From positions 1,426,001-1,490,000 of the forward strand of contig NZ_CP076024.1 of the NCBI RefSeq assembly GCF_022788635.1: DNA of 64,000 nt, written 5' to 3'. Shown in pieces: positions 36,853 to 45,546 of this stretch. Origin of the DNA: Methylobacter sp. S3L5C. Its GTDB lineage: Bacteria > Pseudomonadota > Gammaproteobacteria > Methylococcales > Methylomonadaceae. The stretch's first letter is position 1. Each line of letters begins with the position of its first letter. The position numbers and the translations under genes were made by a program. The notes below the pieces were generated by a model. That model saw only the letters and a program-made list of their open reading frames with translations, ran no database searches and was not told where the DNA came from.

Positions 36853-37218
36853 ATGACTCTATTATTATTTAATCTACGTGGCGTACCTGAAGATGAAGCT
36901 GATGAAGTCCGCGAATTATTAACTGCGGAGAACATTGATTTTTATGAAACTTCAGCTGGTAACTGGGGAATGTCGATGCCTGCCTTATGGCTGAGAGATG
37001 AAGCTGATCTGGAAAAAGCCAGGCAATTACTTAGCGTTTATCAACAGCAGCGATTTCTGACTTCCCGCGAGGATTATTTACAACTCAAAAAATTGAATCA
37101 GCAAAAGACACTGTTGAAAGCCTTTATGGAACAGCCGTTACTTTACTGTGCCTATCTGTTTGCGATGGCACTGGTTGTTTATGTCTCTGTTAAATTGTTG
37201 CTTGAATTGGGCTTGTAA
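36853..37218 (+). CDS. DUF6164 family small membrane protein
   Basis: 121 residues. A soluble N-terminal domain (LLFNLRGVPEDEADEVRELL, FYETSAGNWGMSMPALWL) precedes a C-terminal membrane helix at about residues 97-118. This matches the DUF6164 family by memory; function unknown. Possibly a signal-transducing or PII-like fold, but that is speculative. Confidence 0.7.
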   Translation: MTLLLFNLRGVPEDEADEVRELLTAENIDFYETSAGNWGMSMPALWLRDEADLEKARQLLSVYQQQRFLTSREDYLQLKKLNQQKTLLKAFMEQPLLYCAYLFAMALVVYVSVKLLLELGL

Positions 37219-37338
37219 GAGTCGGTTAAAATGAGACAGTACCAGCAATTAAGGTTAGAATGTCGGCACAACATCACCGGCAACTAGTGCTATAAAAGTG
37301 CCTGGTGAGTGAACTAACTATAATAAAAGGACAGCTGA

Positions 37339-38607
37339 ATGACCGAGATAATTGAAGTACCGAGTCCTTTTTGCGGTATTGGGACGGATGACCTGACCAT
37401 CAAGGTTGATGGTGTATTGCTGAAAGTAATTGACAATGGTTGTGCGGTTAATACGCCTGCATTTGAACAGCCAATTACCGATATCAGTGCCAGGGTTGAT
37501 GGCAAAGAAGTCAGTCTGGATATTGCCATTGCTAGAGCCGCAGCGATATTAAAAGACACCAGTCTACCTGTGATTGGTGGTTGTGCAACCGATGTTAACG
37601 GCATGCGAGGCTTGTTGGCCTTGGCGGATCGTTGTGGTGCCGTGGTTGATCATATCAATTTTACCGATGCCCGTAATAACTTTTTGGCGCTGCAAGATTC
37701 TGGCTGGATGAATACCACGCTGGCAGAAGTTAAAAATCGTTGTGATTGTTTGCTGGTTGTTGGTACGGATTTGGAAGCCTTTGCGCCACGCTTTTTTGAG
37801 CATTATTTGTGGAATAAAGAATCCATGTTTTTGGATGATACCAGTCATCGTGAAGTAATTTATTTAGGTACAGCGCCTTCGGGTGATGCATCAACCTCGC
37901 CAAAGGGTAAAAAAGCTCTGGTTTTTGAATGTGCCACTGAAGATTTGCCGGAAGTGGTTGCCGTATTGAGAGCATTGGTAAAAGGTCAATTGATCGGTGC
38001 TACAGCGGTTTGTGGTATAGCGGTTACTGATTTGCAAACGATTGCCGACAAATTAATCGCCGCCAAATATGGCGTAGTGATCTGGGCGGCGGGTGCTTTG
38101 GCTTATGCGCAAGCGGAATTAACCGTGCAGATGCTGTCAGAAATGGTTAAGGATGTTAATAATCAAGATACGCGCTGTTCCGGCTTGCCGTTAGGTGGCA
38201 AAGAGGGTGATCAAACAGCTAATCAGGTGTGCGGATGGACAACAGGTTTCCCGGTTCGCACCCGTTTTAGTTCCGGCTATCCTGAATATGATCCGTTTTT
38301 AAACGACACCAACGTGTTATTGGCAAACGGCGAAGCAGATGCTTTGGTTTGGGTACATGCCTTTAACGTTAAGGCGCTGCCACCGGTAACGGCTGTGCCG
38401 ACTATTGTGGTTGGTCGCTCAGGCATGACGTTCGCTACAGAACCGGATGTTTTTATTCCCGTGGGCACACCGGGTATTGATCATGTCGGTCATGCCTATC
38501 GTATGGATAATGTAGTCGCCATTCGTTTAAAGAAATTACGTGATTCCGGTTTGCCCAGTACTGCTCAAGTACTGAATGCCATTGAACAAGCTTTGCAGGT
38601 AAGATAA
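37339..38607 (+). CDS. fhcB: FhcB, formyltransferase/hydrolase complex subunit B
   Basis: 422 residues, homologous to archaeal formylmethanofuran dehydrogenase subunit B. Recognisable: PFCGIGTDDLTIKVDG at the start and SGLPLGGKEGDQTANQVCGWTTGFPVR near residue 290. Family knowledge: in methylotrophic bacteria the subunit has lost the molybdopterin redox role, and the Fhc complex hydrolyses formylmethanofuran to formate. First gene of fhcBADC, with AAGGA as ribosome site; stop and fhcA start overlap (TAATG). Confidence 0.93.
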   Translation: MTEIIEVPSPFCGIGTDDLTIKVDGVLLKVIDNGCAVNTPAFEQPITDISARVDGKEVSLDIAIARAAAILKDTSLPVIGGCATDVNGMRGLLALADRCGAVVDHINFTDARNNFLALQDSGWMNTTLAEVKNRCDCLLVVGTDLEAFAPRFFEHYLWNKESMFLDDTSHREVIYLGTAPSGDASTSPKGKKALVFECATEDLPEVVAVLRALVKGQLIGATAVCGIAVTDLQTIADKLIAAKYGVVIWAAGALAYAQAELTVQMLSEMVKDVNNQDTRCSGLPLGGKEGDQTANQVCGWTTGFPVRTRFSSGYPEYDPFLNDTNVLLANGEADALVWVHAFNVKALPPVTAVPTIVVGRSGMTFATEPDVFIPVGTPGIDHVGHAYRMDNVVAIRLKKLRDSGLPSTAQVLNAIEQALQVR

Positions 38608-40274
38608 TGTTTATAAAGTTAACAGGTGGAACTGTCTATGATCCCGCAAGCGGAGTTGATGGTCAGCAGCAAGATATTTACATACAAGACGGACGTATTG
38701 TTAAAAAACCGACTGAAGATGTTAAGGTCGATAAAGAATATGATTTAAAAGGTAAGGTCGTCATGTCTGGCGCGATTGATATGCACACGCATATTGGTGG
38801 CGGTAAGGGTAACATTGCCCGAACCTTGTTACCGGAAGATCATCGCAATGATCCGGTGCATCGCAGTGATATTACCCGTTCCGGCTGTGGTCATGCCATG
38901 CCCAGTAGCTTTGTTACCGGCTATCGTTATGCGGAAATGGGTTATACCGCCGGATTTGAGCCGGCTGTACTGCCAATTAACGCACGTCAGGCACATATGG
39001 AAATGGCGGATATCCCTATTCTGGATAAAGGCGGTTATGTCATGATGGGCAGTGATGATTATTTACTGCGCATGCTGACTGCCAAAAAAGACCAGAAAGC
39101 CATTAATGACTATGTGGCTTGGACAATGCACGCGGCTAAAGCTATCGGCGTTAAAGTCGTTAATCCCGGTGGTATTAGTGCGTTTAAATTTAACCAGCGC
39201 AAGCTGGATCTGGATGAGCAAAACGCACATTATGGCGTAACGCCGCGAGATATTTTGCGCGTATTGGCAACAGCGGTTAAAGAAATTGGTGTTACCCATC
39301 CTTTACATGTTCATGGCTGTAATTTGGGTGTACCGGGTAATATGCAAACGACGCTGGATACCATTCAGGGTATTGGCGGCCTGCCGATGCATTTAACGCA
39401 TATTCAGTTCCATAGTTATGGCACCGAAGGCGATTTCAAATTTTCTTCCGGCGTTGCCGAGATTGCCGAAGCCATCAACAGAAATAAAAATATCACCATT
39501 GACGTGGGCCAAATCCTGTTTGGTCAAACGGTTACGGCATCCGGTGACAGCATGCGTCAACATGCCAATCATAAACATGGCAGCCCCAATAAATGGGTGA
39601 CGATGGATATTGAATGTGATGCCGGTTGCGGTGTTGTCCCTTTTAAATATAAAGATAAAAATTTTGTTAATGCCTTGCAATGGGCGATTGGTCTGGAAAC
39701 CTTTTTACTGGTTGATGATCCATGGCGCATTTTCCTGACTACTGACCACCCGAATGGCGCGCCGTTTACCAGTTATCCGCATTTGATCCGTTTGTTAATG
39801 GACAGAAGTTTCCGTAATGAGGTGTTATCAACCATTCATCCTGAAGCACAAAAAATGACCACACTGGCCTCCATTGAACGTGAATACACGCTACAGGAAA
39901 TTGCCATTATGACTCGTGCCGGAGCGGCTAAATTGATTGGTTTAAAAGATCGTGGTGGTTTAAGTGCCGGTAACTGGGCTGATATTACCATTTACACCGA
40001 TAATAATGACCGTCAAAAAATGTTTGAAAAACCCGATTATGTGTTTAAAGATGGTCAATTAGTCGTGGTTGATGGCAAGGTCGTTTCTACCAAATGGGGC
40101 ACAACGCATGTGGTTAAGCCTGATTTTGACCCCTCGGTAGAAAAAGGTTTAAAAGATTATTTCGATCGTTTTCTGACCATGAAACTGGGTAACTTTAAAA
40201 TGAGTGATGATGAAATCACTGAGGATGGACGCGGTAGTATAACCGTGCATCCATTGAATGGAGATGTCGCATGA
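38607..40274 (+). CDS. fhcA: FhcA, formyltransferase/hydrolase complex subunit A
   Basis: 555 residues of the amidohydrolase superfamily. Metal-binding DMHTHIGGGKGN near residue 60, further histidines in HPLHVHGCNLG and LPMHLTHIQFHSYG, and the late aspartate in LTTDHPNGAPF form the binuclear zinc site that hydrolyses the formyl amide. Overlaps fhcB by one base and fhcD by four (ATGA). Confidence 0.95.
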   Translation: MFIKLTGGTVYDPASGVDGQQQDIYIQDGRIVKKPTEDVKVDKEYDLKGKVVMSGAIDMHTHIGGGKGNIARTLLPEDHRNDPVHRSDITRSGCGHAMPSSFVTGYRYAEMGYTAGFEPAVLPINARQAHMEMADIPILDKGGYVMMGSDDYLLRMLTAKKDQKAINDYVAWTMHAAKAIGVKVVNPGGISAFKFNQRKLDLDEQNAHYGVTPRDILRVLATAVKEIGVTHPLHVHGCNLGVPGNMQTTLDTIQGIGGLPMHLTHIQFHSYGTEGDFKFSSGVAEIAEAINRNKNITIDVGQILFGQTVTASGDSMRQHANHKHGSPNKWVTMDIECDAGCGVVPFKYKDKNFVNALQWAIGLETFLLVDDPWRIFLTTDHPNGAPFTSYPHLIRLLMDRSFRNEVLSTIHPEAQKMTTLASIEREYTLQEIAIMTRAGAAKLIGLKDRGGLSAGNWADITIYTDNNDRQKMFEKPDYVFKDGQLVVVDGKVVSTKWGTTHVVKPDFDPSVEKGLKDYFDRFLTMKLGNFKMSDDEITEDGRGSITVHPLNGDVA

Positions 40275-41167
40275 TTATTAACGGCGTAACTATAGACGCA
40301 ACGTTTGCCGAAGCGTTTCCAATGAAAGCCACCCGCGCCATTATCACTGCGCAAAACGCAAAATGGGCGCTGATTTCAGCGCAGGCGATGACCGGTTTTG
40401 CTACTTCAGTAATTGCTTGTGGTTGCGAAGGCAGCATAGAGCGTATTTTAGATCCGTCAGAAACGCCTGATGGTCGTCCCGGTGTATCGGTTATGATATT
40501 TGCCATGGGTGGCAAAGGCCTGGCCAAGCAACTGGAAACACGGGCAGGACAGTGCGTATTAACCTCCCCTACTGCGGCGTTATTTGCCGGCATTGATGGT
40601 GGTATCAGAATTCCTTTGGGTAAAAACCTGCGTTATTTTGGCGACGGCTTTCAGGTATCCAAACAAATTAGTGGTAAACGTTACTGGCGAATTCCGGTGA
40701 TGGATGGCGAGTTTTTAGCGGAAGCGACCACCGGTCAAGTCGATGCGATTGGTGGCGGTAACTTTTTAGTGTTGGCGGAATCACAACCGCAAGCGCTGGC
40801 CGCCTGTGAAGCTGCTATTGAAGAAATGCGTAAAATTCCCAATGTGATTATGCCTTTTCCTGGCGGCGTCGTGCGTTCAGGATCTAAAGTCGGATCAAAA
40901 TATAAAACTTTGGGTGCATCAACCAACGATGCATTCTGCCCGACTTTAAAAGGCATGACCAAAACCGAATTGTCACCCGAGATTGAATCAGTCATGGAAA
41001 TTGTTATTGATGGCTTAACCAAGGAAGACATCTCCAAAGCCATGCGGGTTGGCATTCAAGCCATCTGTGATTTGGGTGCAGCTAATGGCATTAAGCGTAT
41101 TAGTGCCGGTAATTATGGTGGCAAGCTGGGGCCGTTTCACTTTCATTTACAGGAGATTATGGCATGA
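40271..41167 (+). CDS. fhcD: FhcD, formylmethanofuran:H4MPT formyltransferase
   Basis: 298 residues, the normal Ftr length. Typical sequences: CGCEGSIERILDPSETPDGRPG, QLETRAGQCVLTSPTAALFAGIDGG and the C-terminal ISAGNYGGKLGPFHFHLQEI. Moves the formyl group between tetrahydromethanopterin and methanofuran. Overlaps both neighbours by four bases. Confidence 0.96.
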   Translation: MIINGVTIDATFAEAFPMKATRAIITAQNAKWALISAQAMTGFATSVIACGCEGSIERILDPSETPDGRPGVSVMIFAMGGKGLAKQLETRAGQCVLTSPTAALFAGIDGGIRIPLGKNLRYFGDGFQVSKQISGKRYWRIPVMDGEFLAEATTGQVDAIGGGNFLVLAESQPQALAACEAAIEEMRKIPNVIMPFPGGVVRSGSKVGSKYKTLGASTNDAFCPTLKGMTKTELSPEIESVMEIVIDGLTKEDISKAMRVGIQAICDLGAANGIKRISAGNYGGKLGPFHFHLQEIMA

Positions 41168-41979
41168 GCGCTTTAACTTTTACGTTAAAACACAGAACAG
41201 CACAACGTGTTGATATGTCGCCGCTGGTGTGTCACCTTTTGAAAGAGTTGGCAGTCGCTGATATTGCGGCTTTAACGTTGCAAAGCGGCAAGCGCAAGTT
41301 GCGTGTTGATGAATTATTCACCATTGACGGTTCTGATACACAAAATATCATTATTAAAAACAGCGTTGATAATCTTGATTTTATTGGTAAAGAACTTGAT
41401 GGTGGCTGCATAAGTGTCAGTGGCGATGCCGGTGCTTATTTAGGATTTGGTATGAAAGCCGGCGAGCTTAAAGTATCGGGTAATGCCGGACTTTATGCCG
41501 CTTGTGAAATGAAAAAAGGTTATCTTGAGATTGCCGGTAATACGGGTGATTTTTTAGGTGCGGCACTGCCCGGCAATAAAATGGGCATGAAAGGTGGTAC
41601 TGTTCTGGTTAAAGGTAATGCGGGTGAACGGGTTGGTGACCACATGCGTCGTGGTAATATCCTGATCGAAGGTAATGCCGGAGATTATTGCGGTTCACGG
41701 ATGACGGCAGGAACCATTGCGGTTATGGGGCAAACAGGGCGGTATTTAGGCTATGCGATGCACCGGGGTACTTTGTTGTTATGGAACCAACCGCAGTTGT
41801 CAGCCAGTTTTAATGATTGCGGCGCTCATACGTTGGCATTTTTACCTATTTTATTTGCGTCATTTAAGTCGTTGAACTCAAGGTTTGCTGATGCATCAAG
41901 TGCATTCAATCGTGTCCAGCGTTACGCAGGTGATATGTCGGAAACGGGCCATGGTGAAGTGTTGGTCAGAATAATTTAA
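41164..41979 (+). CDS. fhcC: FhcC, formyltransferase/hydrolase complex subunit C
   Basis: 271 residues, related to the C-terminal domain of glutamate synthase. A beta-helix of repeated G-x-x-G-x-x-x-G units runs from about residue 75 to 205 (e.g. SGDAGAYLGFGMKAG, KGNAGERVGDHMRRG, EGNAGDYCGSRMTAG). Structural subunit of the Fhc complex. Last gene of the coupled set. Confidence 0.94.
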   Translation: MSALTFTLKHRTAQRVDMSPLVCHLLKELAVADIAALTLQSGKRKLRVDELFTIDGSDTQNIIIKNSVDNLDFIGKELDGGCISVSGDAGAYLGFGMKAGELKVSGNAGLYAACEMKKGYLEIAGNTGDFLGAALPGNKMGMKGGTVLVKGNAGERVGDHMRRGNILIEGNAGDYCGSRMTAGTIAVMGQTGRYLGYAMHRGTLLLWNQPQLSASFNDCGAHTLAFLPILFASFKSLNSRFADASSAFNRVQRYAGDMSETGHGEVLVRII

Positions 41980-41988
41980 CTTAACGTT

Positions 41989-42696
41989 ATGGGGTTTGCT
42001 TTAGACAAAGTTGTGCCGTGGGGACGTTCTTACGATGAATACCTGGCCATGTTTGCTCTTACTGAAGTTGATTTAGGGCTTTCTATTCTTGGTTGTGGCG
42101 ATGGCCCGGCTGGATTTAACGCCGAACTGACCAAGCGGGGAGGGCGTATAGTTTCAGTTGATCCGCTCTATGTTTTTGATGCATTACAGATTAACAAGCG
42201 CATCTTGGAAACCCGCGAAACGGTAATGCTTCAAATATGTAAGAATCGGAACGACTACCTTTGGAATACTATCGCTTCTATTGAAGAACTGGAGCATGTT
42301 CGCATGTCGGCAATGGCTACATTCCTTGCTGACTACGAAAATGGAAAGAACAGCGAGAGATATATTAATGGAGAGTTACCGGTGTTACCTTTTGAAAATG
42401 GAAAGTTCGATCTTGCTTTGTCATCTCATTTCTTGTTTCTCTATAGCATGCACATGTCCGCCGAGTTTCATCTTCAAGCGCTTCAAGAAATGTTACGTGT
42501 CGCTCGCGAAGTAAGAATATTTCCATTGCTTACCCTTGATGGTACTTATTCGCCGCACTTGGATTTTGTGACTGAAAGCCTTGCTAACCAAGGTTATCGT
42601 ATTGAAATAAAAACTGTTTTATATGAGTTTCAAAAGGGTGGTAATGAAATGCTGATTATTCAATCTGGCTGTGATGGCGACGGGAATATAAATTAG
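41989..42696 (+). CDS. Class I SAM-dependent methyltransferase-like protein
   Basis: 235 residues. A Rossmann motif I (LSILGCGDGPAGFNAEL) and acidic motif II (IVSVDPLYVF) near residues 30-60 indicate SAM binding; FDLALSSHFLFLYS fits motif IV. Substrate unknown. It starts nine bases after fhcC, so it is probably cotranscribed, but its base composition and lack of recognised C1 role make a pathway link uncertain. Confidence 0.75.
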   Translation: MGFALDKVVPWGRSYDEYLAMFALTEVDLGLSILGCGDGPAGFNAELTKRGGRIVSVDPLYVFDALQINKRILETRETVMLQICKNRNDYLWNTIASIEELEHVRMSAMATFLADYENGKNSERYINGELPVLPFENGKFDLALSSHFLFLYSMHMSAEFHLQALQEMLRVAREVRIFPLLTLDGTYSPHLDFVTESLANQGYRIEIKTVLYEFQKGGNEMLIIQSGCDGDGNIN

Positions 42697-42743
42697 CGGT
42701 CAGCCTAAAATGTCACGATGAGTATGGAAATAAAAAAATAATG

Positions 42744-42800
42744 GGGAGATACAGTTTTCTATAAAAAAAGAGGTTTTTTTTATAGAAAACTGTATCTCCC
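42744..42800. terminator. 26-bp perfect inverted repeat at the 6S RNA 3' end
   Basis: 42744-42769 pairs perfectly with 42775-42800 around a 5-base loop; each outer arm begins GGGAGATACAG. The inner stem is A/T-rich (runs of A and T), so on both strands a hairpin with U-tract forms. It ends the methyltransferase transcript on plus and the 6S RNA transcript on minus. The right arm includes the 6S 3' end. Confidence 0.8.
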
Positions 42801-42973
42801 ACCTGCGCCGTTATGTACTTTCGTCCTTGAACCGGAAGTTCAAGTGGGGACTTAACCGGTAAATCAGGCTTTCCGTATAAAACGGACATGCGCACCAGTA
42901 ACGGAAGTCGTCCCCGGGGTAAATACAGGTTCAGGAAACACCCAGCACACTCTCGAACGCTGCAGGAGATACA
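42790..42973 (-). ncRNA. ssrS: 6S RNA
   Basis: About 184 bases on the minus strand directly downstream of zapA, where 6S RNA lies in gammaproteobacteria. The ends are complementary (TGTATCTCC near the 5' end with GGAGATACA at the 3' end), the 3' part contains TTGAACTTCCGGTTCAAGGA, matching the conserved TTGAACC..GGTTCAAGG hairpin of E. coli 6S, and CGGCGCAGGTGGG resembles CGGCGGCATCTCG near the E. coli end. It binds sigma-70 RNA polymerase. Ends are approximate. Confidence 0.88.
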
Positions 42974-42983
42974 GGGTAATATT

Positions 42984-43283
42984 CTAGCGGTTTTCTAAAA
43001 CATTTTCTATCTTTTGGCTTAATTTATTCAGGCATTCATTTAACTTTTGATTGAGTTGGTTATTCTGATTTTTCACTAACTCTAGTTCATGAGCCAAGTT
43101 AAGCGCTGCCATAACTGCAATTCTGTCCGGGCCATTTATTTTGCCGGAGTCGCGCATTTTACGCATTTGCATATCAAGCTTTTGAGCGGAATGAACAAGA
43201 GCATCCTGTTCTTCAGGATCGCAGGCAATTCTGTATTCTTTGGCCATAATCATCAGTGATATTGGCTGGGGTTTGTTATTCAT
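42984..43283 (-). CDS. zapA: ZapA, FtsZ-associated division protein
   Basis: 99 residues: ISLMIMAKEYRIACDPEEQD, then MAALNLAHELEL and a C-terminal coiled coil, as in ZapA, which bundles FtsZ at the division site. It overlaps the upstream coiled-coil gene by four bases and is followed by 6S RNA, the conserved order. Confidence 0.92.
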   Translation of the reverse strand: MNNKPQPISLMIMAKEYRIACDPEEQDALVHSAQKLDMQMRKMRDSGKINGPDRIAVMAALNLAHELELVKNQNNQLNQKLNECLNKLSQKIENVLENR

Positions 43284-43501
43284 GAGCCAAGCTCCATAGC
43301 TTTTAGTCGGTTAATCATTGCTTCTACTCGGGTTTTGGCTAACGTGGTCTTTTCCAGTAATTGCGCTTTTTCCTGAGCCAAGGTTTCTTGTTTAATTTTC
43401 AGGGAACTGTTTTCATCTTTTACATGCTGATAGTTGTCGATGAGCCTATCCAGTTTATCTTCGAAATCTTTTATTTCTAAAGGTAGAGAGTTGTCTGTCA
43501 T
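43280..43501 (-). CDS. ZapB-like small coiled-coil protein (TIGR02449 family)
   Basis: 73 residues, almost entirely one coiled coil (DFEDKLDRLIDNYQHVKDEN followed by further heptads). The position before zapA and size match the TIGR02449 family; role in division is likely but unproven. Ends in an ATGA overlap with zapA. Confidence 0.8.
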   Translation of the reverse strand: MTDNSLPLEIKDFEDKLDRLIDNYQHVKDENSSLKIKQETLAQEKAQLLEKTTLAKTRVEAMINRLKAMELGS

Positions 43502-43680
43502 GTTGGTAACTAAAGTTATTGCCAGTAATCGGGTGCTTATAAGAGTTTTTTGGGTAGCAACGAGTGACTTTTACTACGCAGAGTTACTCGCTCAGCAAGT
43601 TAAAGTGAACAAATATTAACCGGGTTAATTATCAATGGTAGCATAAGGTATATTTTTTTTTTAGTGATAGTGAAATTATT

Positions 43681-44223
43681 ATGTCTTATAGCGCGTGTAA
43701 CTCAATAATTGTACAAAGTGATGCCGAGCTTTCAGCTGCTGAAGCCCATGGCTTGGCGACCGGCTTGTTATGCATCAATGATCAGGCGGATAGCGCCTAT
43801 TGGTTGGCCGAGTTGTTGCAGGATAGCGATTCTGTGAATGATGAAAATCAATACATGCTAGTAAGATTGTTTGAGGAAACACGGCGCTTATTGGGAAGTG
43901 ACGAGTTTGAGTTTGACCTGTTTCTGCCGGAAGATGATATCTCGTTGGTCGAGCAGGCTGAAGCATTAAAAAGCTGGTGCAGGGGATTTCTGTTTGGTAT
44001 TGGCTCAGGGGCATCAGGCGCAAAATGGCCTAAAGAGGCTCGTGATATACTTAAAGATATTGCCGAATTTACCAAACTTGATGCCAATGCAGAAGGTGAG
44101 GAAGATGAGCAGGCTTTTATGGAAATTACTGAATATTTGAGGTCGGCTGTATTATTACTCCGCGATGAGTTGGGTAACCATAGCCGCGACAATGATGATA
44201 TTGACGATGACTTTATTGATTAG
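43681..44223 (+). CDS. ygfB: UPF0149 family protein (YgfB-like)
   Basis: 180 residues. LSAAEAHGLATGLLCIN near residue 20, LKSWCRGFLFGIGSG around residue 100 and an acidic C-terminus (ending DNDDIDDDFID) are typical of UPF0149/YgfB. Location divergent from zapA and upstream of pepP-ubiH is the conserved gammaproteobacterial order. Function not clear; a regulatory role is reported for YgfB in Pseudomonas. Confidence 0.88.
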   Translation: MSYSACNSIIVQSDAELSAAEAHGLATGLLCINDQADSAYWLAELLQDSDSVNDENQYMLVRLFEETRRLLGSDEFEFDLFLPEDDISLVEQAEALKSWCRGFLFGIGSGASGAKWPKEARDILKDIAEFTKLDANAEGEEDEQAFMEITEYLRSAVLLLRDELGNHSRDNDDIDDDFID

Positions 44224-44235
44224 GTGGCGAACAAT

Positions 44236-45546
44236 ATGAAACAAAGTGAGTTTAAAAAACGACGCAAGCAATTAATGCAAAGCGTTGGTAAAGGTAATAT
44301 TGCCTTGATAGGTAGTGCTTCAATGCACACGCGCAATCGGGATGTAGATTTTCCATTTCGGCAGGACAGCGATTTTTATTATTTAACCGGTTTTAATGAG
44401 CCGGACGCTCTGGCTGTATTTATCCCTGGACGCGAAAAAGGCGAATACATTTTATTTTGCCGTGAATTTGATGAAAAGAAGGCCTTATGGGAGGGCGCAC
44501 ATTCAGGGTTGGAAGGAGCAACAGCGCATTATGAGGCGGATGATTCTTTTCCGATAGATGATTTGGATGATATCTTACCGGGTTTGTTGGAAAACAAAAC
44601 GAAAGTTTTTTATCCGATGGGACATGATCTGGAGTTGGATAATAGCTTGCTGGAATGGATCAATCATATCCGCAGTCAGTCCAGAAGCGGTGTTGTGGCA
44701 CCTGCAGAGTTGGTTTGTTTGGACGTTATTTTGCATGAGATGCGCCTGTTTAAAAGTGCTGCCGAATTAAAGCTAATGCGTCGTGCGGCAGAGGTTTCGG
44801 CAAATGCTCATGTTAAAGCCATGCAGGTCTGCAAAGCCGGAATGTATGAATATCAGATAGAAGCTGAAATGATTTATCATTTTATCCAAAATGGTTTGCG
44901 TGCCGTGGCTTATCCCTCAATTGTTGCCGGTGGCAAAAATGCCTGTACGCTCCATTACACTGAAAATGCTTCCAAATTAAAAAGCGGTGACTTACTGCTG
45001 ATTGATGCCGGCGCAGAATGCGACCATTATGCCGCCGATATTACCCGTACCTTTCCAATTTCCGGGCGTTTTAGCGAGCCGCAAAAACAACTGTATCAGC
45101 TGGTTTTAGATGCACAGGCGGCGGCACTTGAACAAATCAAGCCGGGAGTGCCCTGGAATATGGCGCATGAGGCTTCAGTTGAAACCATTACGAAAGGATT
45201 GGTTTCTTTAGGCCTGCTTAAAGGCAAGTTGAAAAAACTGATTAAAGATGAAAAATATAAGTTATTTTATATGCATCGCATCGGTCACTGGCTGGGAATG
45301 GATGTGCATGATGTGGGTAATTATAAAATTGACCAGGAATGGCGATTGTTGGAAGCCGGTATGGTTTTAACCGTAGAACCTGGCTTGTATATTCCTGCTG
45401 ATTGTAAATCCGTTGATGAAAAATGGCGGGGTATCGGTATTCGTATTGAGGATGATATTTTGGTTACCGCTCAAGGTTATGAAGTATTAACCAGTAGTGT
45501 ACCCAAAGAGATAGCAGAAATTGAAGCATTAATGCAGGCAATCTAA
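44236..45546 (+). CDS. pepP: PepP, Xaa-Pro aminopeptidase
   Basis: 436 residues from the ATG at 44236 (AGGTGG 8 bases upstream; the GTG at 44224 is weaker). Pita-bread metallopeptidase with metal ligands in LLIDAGAECDHYAADITRTFP (Asp, Asp), HRIGHWLGMDVHD (His), and Glu in VEPGLYIP and GIRIEDD. Removes N-terminal residues preceding proline. In the ygfB-pepP-ubiH unit. Confidence 0.94.
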   Translation: MKQSEFKKRRKQLMQSVGKGNIALIGSASMHTRNRDVDFPFRQDSDFYYLTGFNEPDALAVFIPGREKGEYILFCREFDEKKALWEGAHSGLEGATAHYEADDSFPIDDLDDILPGLLENKTKVFYPMGHDLELDNSLLEWINHIRSQSRSGVVAPAELVCLDVILHEMRLFKSAAELKLMRRAAEVSANAHVKAMQVCKAGMYEYQIEAEMIYHFIQNGLRAVAYPSIVAGGKNACTLHYTENASKLKSGDLLLIDAGAECDHYAADITRTFPISGRFSEPQKQLYQLVLDAQAAALEQIKPGVPWNMAHEASVETITKGLVSLGLLKGKLKKLIKDEKYKLFYMHRIGHWLGMDVHDVGNYKIDQEWRLLEAGMVLTVEPGLYIPADCKSVDEKWRGIGIRIEDDILVTAQGYEVLTSSVPKEIAEIEALMQAI

